Assembly (NCBI RefSeq): GCF_037176765.1
Contig: NC_090022.1
Coordinates: 52,143,209-52,207,208 of the forward strand
Length of the DNA: 64,000 bases
Reading direction: 5' to 3'
Source of the DNA: Anolis sagrei
Lineage: Eukaryota; Chordata; Lepidosauria; Squamata; Anolidae
Made by a program: the position numbers and the translations under genes. A model generated the notes under the pieces. That model was not told where the DNA came from and searched no databases. It was given only the letters and a program-made list of their open reading frames with translations. Positions within the stretch are counted from its first letter, which is position 1. Each line of letters opens with the position of its first letter. This document shows positions 30,582-41,000 of this stretch, one piece after another.

Positions 30582-32373
30582 TATATAATAAAGAAGAGTG
30601 TTTGTTTGTATGGGAAGGACAGAGGAATTGTGGAGGGCGGAAGGGGTATGTGGCAGCGTTCTGATTGGCTGCCGCTGTGGTGCTATTTGCATATGGTCTC
30701 TGATTGGCCAGCTTCAATAGGAGCCCCTGGTGGAGAAGAGGGTTCATGGCAGAAACGGGGCATGACAGAAGGAAATTTGCATATGGTCTCTGATTGGCCA
30801 GCCTCAATTCCAACATTCCGAGATGAGAAAGAGAGGAAAGGAAAGGCCGGGGGCTGGGTCAGAACACTCCCAATACAGACCTAAATAGGCACACAGAGCC
30901 CCCATCACCCACTCGACATCCTACTGCAGTTTGGAGGACTATGAACCATGGATGATGGGACTTGCAGTACCACCACTCACATTCTGAGACCGCTGTTAAC
31001 CTTATCCAATGACTGATCAGGACCAAACTTGGCACAGAGACCTCTCATGACCCACTTTACGTCCTGGTGTGGTTTGGCCAGGGATGGACCGTGGATTATG
31101 GGACTTGCAGTACCATTGCTCATTCTTCAGACCACTGCAACCCTCATCCAATTACCAATAAATACCAAACTTGGCACACTGAGTCTCCATGACGCACTCT
31201 ACATCCAGGTGCAGTTTGAAGGAGGATGCACCATGGACGATGGGACTTGCAATACCTGCACTCCCTTCCTAAGACCATTATAACTGCCAACAATGATGGA
31301 TCAGGACCACAATTTACACAGAGAGCCCACATGACTCACTCTACATCCTGGTGTGGTTTGGAAGAATTTGACAATGGATGATGGGACTTGCAGTCACTTC
31401 ACTCACTTCCTGAGACCACTGAGACCCTCGCCAATGACTCACCAAGACTAAACTTGGCACATGGAGCTTCAATGACCCACTCTACATCCTGGTGCACTTT
31501 CGAGGAGGACAGACCATGGATGATGGGACTTCAAGTACCTCCACTACCCAAGACTGCTGCAACCCTCACCTAATGTCCGATCAAGACCAAACTTAGCACA
31601 CAGAGCCCCCATGACCCACTCTACATCCTGCTGCAGTTTTGGAGAAGGGTGCACCATGGATGATGGAACTTCCAGTACCTTCACTCACATTCTGAGACCT
31701 CTGCAAACCTCATCCAATGACGGATCAAGACCAAACTTGGCACATAGACCTCTCATGACCCACTTTACGTCCTGGTGTTGTTTGGAAAAATTTGGAGATG
31801 GATGATGGGACTTGCAGTACCTTTGCTCACTTCCTGAGACCACTGAGACCCTCGCCAATGACTAATCAAGACTAAACTTGGCATATGGAGCTCCAATGAC
31901 CCACTCTGCATCTTTCTACAGTTTGGAGGAGGACAGACCATGGATGATGGGACTTCAAGTACCTCCACTCCCTTCAAAACATTGCTGCAACCCTCTTCTA
32001 ATGACCGATCAAGACCAAACTTGGCACACAGAGCCCTCATGATCCACTCTACATCCTGCTGCAGTTTGAAAGGGGATGGACTTTGGATGATGGGACTTGC
32101 ACTACCTTCACTCACTTACTGACACCACTGCCACCCTCATCTAATGACTGATAAAGACCAAACTTGGCACACAAAGCCCCCATGACCCACTCTATATCCT
32201 GCTGCTGTTTGTAGGAGGATGGCCCATGGATGATGGGACTTCAAGTACCTTCACTCACTTCCTGAAAATAATGCAGCCGTTATCCAAAGACCAATAAAGA
32301 TCAAACTTGGCATACAGAACCACCATTACCCACTTTCTCTAATAACCCGGGCAACGCCGGGTCCCCAAGCTAG
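30582..32373 (+). repeat. Helitron-like unit 2
   Basis: Head lacks the GGACAGAGGGC expansion and reads GACAGAGGAATTGTGGAGGG, as in unit 4. Octamers at 30685 and 30775. Ten monomers. Hairpin 32345-32362, CTAG 32370-32373. Contains GGTGCACTTTCGAGGAGGAC, shared with unit 4 but not 1 or 3. Confidence 0.85.
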
Positions 32374-34188
32374 TATATAATAAAGAAGAGTGTTTGTTTG
32401 TATAGGACAGAGGGAGGACAGAGGAAGGAAAGAGGGCGGACAGAGGGCGGAAGGTGTATGTGCCAGCGTTCTGATTGGCTGCCGCTGTGGTGCTATTTGC
32501 ATATGGTCTCTGATTGGCCAGCTTCAATAGGAGCCCCTGGTGGAGAAGAGGGTTCATGGCAGAAACGGGGCATGACAGAAGGAAATTTGCATATGGTCTC
32601 TGATTGGCAAGCCTCAAATCCAACATTCTGAGATGAGAAAGAGAGGAAAGGAAAGGCCAAAGGGGGCTGGGTCAGAACACTCCCAACACAGACAGAAATA
32701 GGCACACAAAGCCCCCATCACCCACTCTACATCCTACTGCAGTTTGGAGGAGGATGAACCATGGATGATGGGACTTGCAGTACTACCACTCACATTCTGA
32801 GACCACTGTTAACCTTATCCAATGACTGATCAGGACCAAACTTCGCACAGAGACCTCTCATGACCCACTGTACGTCCTGGTGTGGTTTGGCCGGGGATGG
32901 ACCATGGATTATGGGACTTGCAGTACCATTGCTCAATTCTTCATACCACTGCAACCCTCATCCAATTACCAATAAATACCAAACTTGGCACACTGAGTCT
33001 CTATGGTGCACTCTACATCCAGGTGCAGTTTGAAGGAGGATGCACCATGGGCGATGGGACTTGCAATACCTGCACTCCCTTCCTAAGACCATTATAACTG
33101 CCAACAATGATGGATCAGGACCACAATTTACACAGAGAGCCTGCATAACTCACTCTACATCCTGGTGCGGTTTGGAAGAATTTGACAATGGATGATGGGA
33201 CTTGCAGTCACTTCACTCACTTCCTGAGACCACCGAGACCCTCGCCAATGACTCATCAAGACTAAACTTGGCACATGGAGCTTCAATGACCCACTCTACA
33301 TCCTGGAGCAGTTTGGAGGACGACAGACCATGGATGATGGGACTTCAAGTACCTCCACTACCCAAGACTGCTGCAAAACTCATCTAATGACCAATCAAGA
33401 CCAACGTTGGCACACAGAGCCCCCATGACCCACTCTACATCCTGCTGCAGTTTTGGAGAAGGGTGGACCATGGATGATGGAACTTCCAATACCTTCACTC
33501 ACATTCTGAGACCTCTGCAAACCTCATCCAATGACGGATCAAGACCAAACTTGGTACATAGACCTCTCATGACCTACTTTACGACCTGGTGTTGTTTGGA
33601 AAAATTTGGGGATGGATGATGGGACTTGCAGTACCTTTGCTCACTTCCTGAGACCACTGAGACCCTCGCCAATGACTAATCAAGACTAAATTTGGCACAT
33701 GGAGCTCCAATGACCCACTCTACATCCTGCTGCAGTTTGGAGGAGGACAGACCATGGATGATGGGACTTCAAGTACCTCCACTCCCTTCCAAAGATTGCT
33801 GCAACCCTCTTCTAATGACCAATCAAGACCACACTTGGCACACAGAGCCCCCATGATCCACTCTACATCCTGCTGCAGTTTGAAAGGGGATGGACTTTGG
33901 ATGATGGGACTTGCAGTACCTTCACTCACTTACTGACACCACTGCCACCCTCAGCTAATGACTGATAAAGACCAAACTTGGCACACAGAGCCCCCATGAC
34001 CCACTCTATATCCTGCTGCTGTTTGTAGGAGGATGGCCCATGGATGATGGGACTTTGAAGTACCTTCACTCACTTCCTGAAAATAATGCTGCCATTATCC
34101 AAAGACCAATAAAGACCAAACTTGGCATACAGAACCGCCATTACCCACTTTCTCTAATAACCCGGGCAACGCCGGGTCCCCAAGCTAG
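32374..34188 (+). repeat. Helitron-like unit 3
   Basis: Head has the expanded GGACAGAGGG-type repeats, as unit 1. It shares GGAGCAGTTTGGAGGACGAC with unit 1. Ten monomers. CTAG at 34185-34188. Confidence 0.85.
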
Positions 34189-35961
34189 TATATAATAAAG
34201 AAGAGTGTTTGTTTGTATAGGACAGAGGAATTGTGGAGGGCGGAAGTGTATGTGCCAGCGTTCTGATTGGCTGCCGCTGTGGTGCTATTTGCATATGGTC
34301 TCTGATTGGGCAGCTTCAATAGGAGCCCCTGGTGGAGAAGAGGGTTCATGGCAGAAACGGTGCATGACAGAAGGAAATTTGCATATGGTCTCTGATTGGC
34401 CAGCCTCAAATCCAACATTCCGAGATGAGAAAGAGAGGAAAGGAAAGGCCGGGGGCTGGGTCAGAACACTCCCAATACAGACCGAAATAGGCACACAGAG
34501 CCCCCATCACCCACTCTGGTTTGGAAGAATTTGGCAATGGATGATGGGACTTGCAATCATTTCACTCACTTCCTGAGATCACTGCGACCCACGCCAATGA
34601 CTGATCAAGACCACACTTGGCAAACAGAGTCCCCATGACCCACTCTACATCCTGGTGCACTTTCGAGGAGGACAGACCATGGATGATGGGACTTGAAGTA
34701 CCTCCACTCCCTTCCCAAGACTGCTGCAACCCTCATCTAATGTCCAAACAAAACCAAACTTGGCACACAGAGCCCCCATGACCCACTCTACATCCTAATA
34801 CGGTTTGGAGTAGGGCATGCCATGGATGATGGGACTTGAAGTACCTCTACTCGCTTTCCGAGACTGCTGCGACCCTCAACAATGACTGAACAACACCAAA
34901 CTTGGCACATAGACCTCTCATGACCCACTTTATGCCCTGGTGAGGTTTGACTGTGGATCGTGCATGGATTTTGGGACTTGCAGTACCTTTGCTCAATTCC
35001 TGAGACCACTGCAAAACATCATCCAATTTCCGATAAGGACCAAACTTGGCACACCGGGTCTCCATGATGCACTCTACATCCTGGTACGGTTTGGAGGATG
35101 ATGCACCATGGACGATGGGACTTAGAGTACCTTCACTCAGTGAAACCACTGAGACCCTCATCCAATGACTGATGAAGACCAAACTTGGCACACAGAGCCC
35201 CCATTGCCAACTCAACATTCTGGTGAGGTTTGGGAGAGAACAGACTATGGATGATGGGACTTCAAGTAAATCCACTCACTTCCCAAGACTGGTGCAACCC
35301 TCATCTAATGACCAATCAAAACCAAACTTGGCACACAGAGCCCCCATGAGCGACTCTACATCCTGGTGCTGTTTGGAGGAGGACGGACAATGGATGATGG
35401 GACTTGCAGTACCTTCACTCACTTCCTGAAACCACAGTGACACTCATCCAAATACCAAGAAAGACCAAACTTGGCACAGGGAGCCCCCATGGCCAACTCG
35501 ACATTCTGGTGATGTTTGAGGGAGACTATGGATTATGGAACTTGCAGTACCTTAACTCATGTTCTGAGACTGCTGTGATCCTCATCCAATGACTGATCAA
35601 GACCAAACTTAGCACACAGAGCCCCCATGACCCACTTTACGTCCTGCTGCAGTTTGAAAGGGGATGGACTTTGGGTGATGGGACTTGCAGTACCTTCACT
35701 CACTTACGGACACCACTGCCACCCTCATCTAATGACTGATAAAGACCAAACTTGGCACACAGAGCCCCCATGACCCACTCTGTATCCTGCTGCTGTTTGT
35801 TGGAGGATGGCCCATGGATGATGGGACTTCAAGTACCTTCACTCACTTCCTGAAAATAATGCAGCCGTTATCCAAAGACCAATAAAGACCAAACCTGGCA
35901 TACAGAACCATCAATACCCACTTTCTTTAATAACCCGGGCAACGCCGGGTCCCCAAGCTAG
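34189..35961 (+). repeat. Helitron-like unit 4 (most divergent)
   Basis: Head like unit 2. The monomer block from about 34515 differs in order and sequence from units 1-3, although there are still ten markers (about 34540 to 35817). The last two monomers and the hairpin end are again nearly identical to the other units. CTAG at 35958-35961, then TATATCATATATAAAC. Confidence 0.85.
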
Positions 35962-36440
35962 TATATCATATATAAACATTTCTCGGAGCTCCACAAGTAC
36001 CTTTTACTTCAAAAAGGTCTCTGGCTGAAAAGGTTTGAGAACTCCTGATCTATGGAGCTGGAGCAACTTTAGAAGCCTCAGACAATACAGAGACCCAGGA
36101 CTCCCTCCTAATCCAAGACTGCCCCTATAACTAGATGTCAATGTCAAGATGCTCAATGTCACCCCAAAAAATGGCAATGGTAAATGTTTTACTCAACATC
36201 ACCCTAGTGACTGTTTCAGACATTTACACAAATCTATTGTGCTGTGTTTGCAGTGGACTCTGCAGAAGATGCTTCAGTTATACTTTACAAAAAGGGAAAT
36301 CAGCCTGTTTAGAAAGCCTTGCTATGTTGACTTGTTAATCTGTTAATGTTTGATTTTTATACTTATGCTATATACTCGTATACCTGGTATTATATTAAAA
36401 TTATCAGGCTGAAAGAGATTGTGAGTGGAAAAGTTTAAGA
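35962..36440. repeat. Right flank of the array: older interrupted repeat
   Basis: CTGGCTGAAAAGGTTTGAGA resembles the inverted end of the CTTCTTAAACTGGGTCC sequence at 28708. Segment 36289-36440 (AATCAGCCTGTTTAGAAAGC ... GAGTGGAAAAGTTTAAGAAG) recurs at 37138-37270. I infer copies of a hAT-like element with CTTCTTAAAC ends. Confidence 0.45.
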
Positions 36441-37010
36441 AGCTGATGGGGGACTGCATCTCTGGTTCCTTCATCACTAACCAGTCTGACAACATCTGGA
36501 GGACCACATGCTTCTTAGTCTTGATTTGGCTTCTCAGGACTAAATTCTGTTCAAAACCAACAGATTACAGGTACAGGTTATCATGGGTGATTTCTGGGCT
36601 GTTGAAGACAGAATAGTGCTTCAGTGCTAATCCAAACTCCAAGCCAGTCTATCGTGTTTGCAGATGAATAGAAAATTGCTTACACCAGTGGCTAATAGAT
36701 ACCTCTTTACATAAATGTGTAAGCACCAGAAGCACTAACATACACTGAAGTGATGCCATCATAATATCCCAACAGAACTCCAGGCTTAGGCTGATTTTCC
36801 TAACAGTGGCAAAATGAGTCAGCATCAAAGGTGTTTCAGGAAATAATTCTCTATATGAAAAACTACCTTATCACGCATACAATATTACATCTATGAAAAT
36901 GTGTAGGCAAAGGGAATGGAATCGGCACATCTTCATGCTCTAGTCAAATTGGAAGACTGGTTTCAAACAGGCGTTAGCAGCAAAATAAAAAGGGATAAAG
37001 AAACAACAGG
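36440..37010. other. Intergenic stretch, nothing recognised
   Basis: No gene or clear repeat found in either strand. Confidence 0.5.
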
Positions 37011-37011
37011 A

Positions 37012-37275
37012 CATGGCTTCTTAAACTGTGGGTCCTGACCCCAAATGGCACAACATTGGTGTCATGAAAAATTTGGAAACAGTAAAAGGTTTCAGAATGG
37101 CTCCTACAGAATACATAAAACACATAGGCTGTACTCCACAAAAAGGAAAACCAGCCTGTTTAGCAAACCTTGCAAATGTTTGATTTTCATACTTATTTCA
37201 TAAGTATTTGGGGTCACATAAAAAATTCTCAGGTGGAAATGGTCATGAGTGGAAAAAGTTTAAGAAGCCCTGCTC
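37012..37275. repeat. hAT-like element with CTTCTTAAAC ends
   Basis: Starts GGCTTCTTAAACTGTGGGTC and ends GAAAAAGTTTAAGAAGCC, an inverted pair; inside, GTAAAAGGTTTCAGAATGG. About 260 bp, no ORF. Confidence 0.6.
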
Positions 37276-37831
37276 TAACACAATAGCTTAAATACACAGC
37301 AAAATAGAATCGTAAAGGACAAATAAAATGAGGATAGGACAAAAACTTCAAACAATGGCATGCACTTAACATATAAACACACCAATAGAAGAGACATGCA
37401 AAATAAAAGGCAGGATATGCTTACAAGAATTTACATGCTGGTTTCAAAGTCTGCCTTGGTCCATACCAAGGGCCTGCAGTACAGTTCTTTCTTCATGGCA
37501 ATTGTTTTAATCATAGCACAAAGGCAGATGCATTTGATATATGCTTATTTCCAAGCACACATTCTATTATTTCTCTCAACCATTATGACTTCAGATTTTG
37601 AAAGTAAACAAGCTGAAACAGTTGTATTCGTCCAATTGATTACATAATTTGAAAAAAAAGGTGTACACATATTTTACACATAAGTCCATGATGGAAGTCT
37701 TTGGTATCTAGCATCGGTATTGCAATATCAAAGATTGTGCTTGCACAAATGTAGTTTTAATGGCTTCAGACATGGTTGGATGTCTAGATATGTCGCACTT
37801 TCAAGGAAATTCAGGCACACTTTCTACATTT

Positions 37832-38034
37832 TCACTGCTGCTTCTTTGGTGGGATCCGGGAGCGTGCGATCACAATGGGCACGGCAGCCAGCAGCCCAAT
37901 CAGCACTGCCCAGAGAGGCCGGTAGAAGAGCCAGCCCACAGAGATGGTCAGCAGGGAGAGAGAGGTCGCCAAACAAAAGGCAAATGCTTTCAGGCCAACG
38001 TTTATGAGCTCCCGAACCACTGGAAACCAGTCCA
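37832..38034 (-). CDS. TMEM43: TMEM43 exon 12 (last coding)
   Basis: Residues 327-393, [67 protein letters not shown], then TGA at 37834-37832. Two membrane segments. Contains the serine matching human S358. The poly(A) site downstream (below 37832) is not evident; ATTAAA-type words on the minus strand occur near 37755 and 37510. Confidence 0.98.
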
Positions 38035-41000
38035 CTGTAGTAGGAAAAAATTAAACAAGAAATGAAACAGTACATTCTTGAGAAACCAGCACAACGCACA
38101 TCCGTGCAAACTGTGTTTTAATCTAGTACAGTATGCTCTGAAATCTGGTTACAAGATACCAAAATCTATGAATGCTCAAGCCCATACAATTAGCATCCCT
38201 TATTATAAAAGCGCAAACAACACAAATAGCCTTATGATCTGAGAAATGGTAGGAGGCTACAGCAGGTTATGCCAAAATATCAATGTAACACCTGATGCAC
38301 AGCAAGTTTGCTTTTAGGATTTTTTTTCTGATTTTTTTTTTTCCATGCCATGGTTGGTTGAAGCTGTGGATGCACAACCCGTGAATACAGAGAACCATCT
38401 CTACACATTGATTTCACCAGTCTTTTTCTCCATACTTCTGTTCACTACATCAATAACGGGATTGTGCTTTCACCTACTTCTTTGTCAGACATCTCTAAGT
38501 AACTATGTATTTCTGGGCCCAATTCAAAGTGCAGGTTTTCACCTACAAAGCCCTGAACAATTCAGGTCCATCCTATCTACACAACCGCATCTCCCCTGTG
38601 AACCAGGGAGGCCCTTCTCACAGTCCCACCTCTGTCATAGGAACAGTTGGTGGGAACGAGGAACAGGGCCTTTTCAGTAGTGGCCCCTCAGCTCTGAAAC
38701 ATCATCCCTAGGGAAATTAAGCAGGCTACCACCCAATTGATCTTTAGGAAAGACTTGAAAACTTGGCTATGGAAGCAAACTTTTGAAAAAGTTTAGATAT
38801 TTTATTGTCCAATGGATGGAGGACTTAATGGGAATTTTACAGTGGACCTAACCAAGACAGTGGCTGGGTTATTTTTAATGGTTTTATGGCATAAGTACTG
38901 TTTTATATTAATCTATAGATTATGCCCATCTTTCCTTACTATTAGCTAAACTGGCCAGGACCAATGGGATTCATAGTCCAGCAAACTCGGGAAGACCACC
39001 TACATCTTATTTTTCTAACTTAAAGTAAAACCTGAAATTAAATAATAAAAAGGTTTCATTAACTCTGGTTGTGTTGTGAATTCCATTATATTCATAAGAG
39101 TTTAAATAAAATTTCCTGAACTTATGAGTAACAGAGCCAAGTCTTTACTGTTTCTCAGTTTTGAAATAACCCATTACTTTTTCTCCTGCTCCAATAGGTA
39201 ATTGCCAAGAGTGTCTATTTAAATGAAAAATCTTTCATAAATCTACCTACTGAACCAGCAAGAGGTTCAGTAGGTAGATTTACAGGAACAGGAACATTAC
39301 ATGGACAGGAACATTAGGTTGAATTTTCTAGAATTTACATTTTTAGAGATAGGAGTTATACAGTATATATTTTGTCTGGAATTGTTCTTTAAAATTGAAG
39401 CAAACTCCTGTTTCCACAGTAAGCTCAGGAACATATGCCCTGTGGACAGAGAAGTCATACTGTAACTATGTCACTTGGAACTAATATTTTGATTAAAGCT
39501 CTGTGTACAAATCAAGCTGGTTATCACCAGCAAACTTACCCAGAGTGTAAAAAATCCTGGTCATAAGACTGATGCCAACAAACATAGCCATCCATCCAGC
39601 TGCACGCAGTCCCCAGGTCTTCATGTTGTTACACTCATGTTCTTTCTGGAACACTTCCTAAAATGTATTCAGTATTTAGTGAGCACATTTAAACGTTGTA
39701 TACTTCTCCCTCTGGGTATACTATTACATAGCAGTGTTCTGAAATTCTTTTTGATAAAACATTAATTGTGTTTGAGTGGGGTATAGAGGGTAAAGGGACT
39801 GTGTGTGTATATGTGTTTATGCAGTTGTATTCCCTAATTTACTGCCCTTCTGGAGGAAAAAAGATTACTTAGCTCTCTAACTGAACAGGCTTGTATTGCA
39901 AACAAGAGCTTAAAACTGCCTGGACATGCCATAGTTAAATTAACCGAAGTTTGTCCCAGTTCAGACACTGGGAGAAACAGAGATGAGCTGACACGAGAAG
40001 CAAATGTTTCCAATCTGATGAAGGCAGAGGGTAAAGGCTGGGCTCACTTACAGAAAATTAAATCACAGTTTAGCATTCTCAATATTATCTTAATATTTTT
40101 ATACACACAAAACAACACAAGTTTTTTTATTCTCCTTACAATCTTTGTCTGTTATTGAATCACATAAAGTATATTGCCATTTGGGATTTGGCAGCTTAGC
40201 CTTCTCTGCCAAAGAGTGTTGGTACTTCACCAAACTACAAATCACAGGATTCCATAGCAGTTAAAGTGCTGTCAAACTGCATTCATTCCACAGTATCGAT
40301 GCACACAAGGATGATTTCACATTTTGCTTCCAAAACCCATAGTGTAGCAATTTAGATCACTTAGAGGAAAGCTGTTTTATGATATGCAACAAAGGCAAAG
40401 GATCATACATGGTTGTATTATCCCAAACCTCCATAACTTTGCTGATTTGAACCTGCAATAACAATTATTTATTTATTATTTATTTAAAGTATTTATATTC
40501 CGCCTTTCTCATCCCGAAGGGGACTCAGAGCGGATCACAGAACACACATATGGCAAACATTCAATGCAGTTATAGTCTGACAAGACAAACAATTGTACAC
40601 AGATAGAAATATATATAGGCTTTCCCATCTTTGGCATCTTGGGAGCTCTGCTCAGAAATTATATTTTATTACACTAAATATACTATAATAGTACATCTTG
40701 TGCTATTTGTATGTTTGAAAATAACAAGATTGCACTAAAGAAAATTTATTTCCCTAAATCAAACCAGATCCTTGATTCAACAGCTCACTCTCTTAAGAGT
40801 TACAGGAGAGAGGAAATCCACTTCATCCCCAGAAGGAAATTCCAGGGTTTTGCCAATTAGGTAACACCCAAAATGACCACAGTTGTGGCAAATTCATAGG
40901 AAGGAAGCAACAGAGTGCAACCCCCTGTCCCTTTACAACTCAGAGGTTGCCTTATCCATGTTGCCAAGGGACAAGTGTCTTCCCCTTCATTAGCTCAGTT

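Larger units (their letters stand above)
28782..35961 (+). mobile_element. Tandem array of four Helitron-like units (~1.8 kb each)
   Basis: Units: 28782-30581 (1800 bp), 30582-32373 (1792), 32374-34188 (1815), 34189-35961 (1773). Each starts TATATAATAAAGAAGAGTGT. Each ends with a 6-bp hairpin, ACCCGG GCAACG CCGGGT, then CCCCAAG and CTAG, directly followed by T. A 3' hairpin followed closely by CTRR is the hallmark of Helitrons. A head of about 330 bp is followed by ten ~142-bp repeats. No Rep/helicase ORF is present, so the units are non-autonomous. Reading frames inside are by-products of the repeat. A related 5' end (TCTATATAAATAAAAATGTA) lies at 60761. Confidence 0.85.

Noticed and set aside
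28634-34500. Repeated reading frames of 60-140 codons across the array (for example with LANQRPYANFLLSCPVSAMN), which look like a tandem gene family
   Set aside because: They recur with the DNA repeat on both strands, cross the octamer-CCAAT head and minisatellite, have no domain or start context, and shift with small indels between units. They are by-products of the repeat.
28782-35961. CRISPR-like or centromeric satellite reading of the regular repeats
   Set aside because: Monomers of ~142 bp without unique spacers rule out CRISPR, and the array is short, bounded by Helitron ends and located between genes.
37360-37647. 95-codon plus-strand frame just beyond the TMEM43 3' end
   Set aside because: No resemblance to a known protein, no splice partner, and lies where the TMEM43 3' UTR is expected on the other strand.
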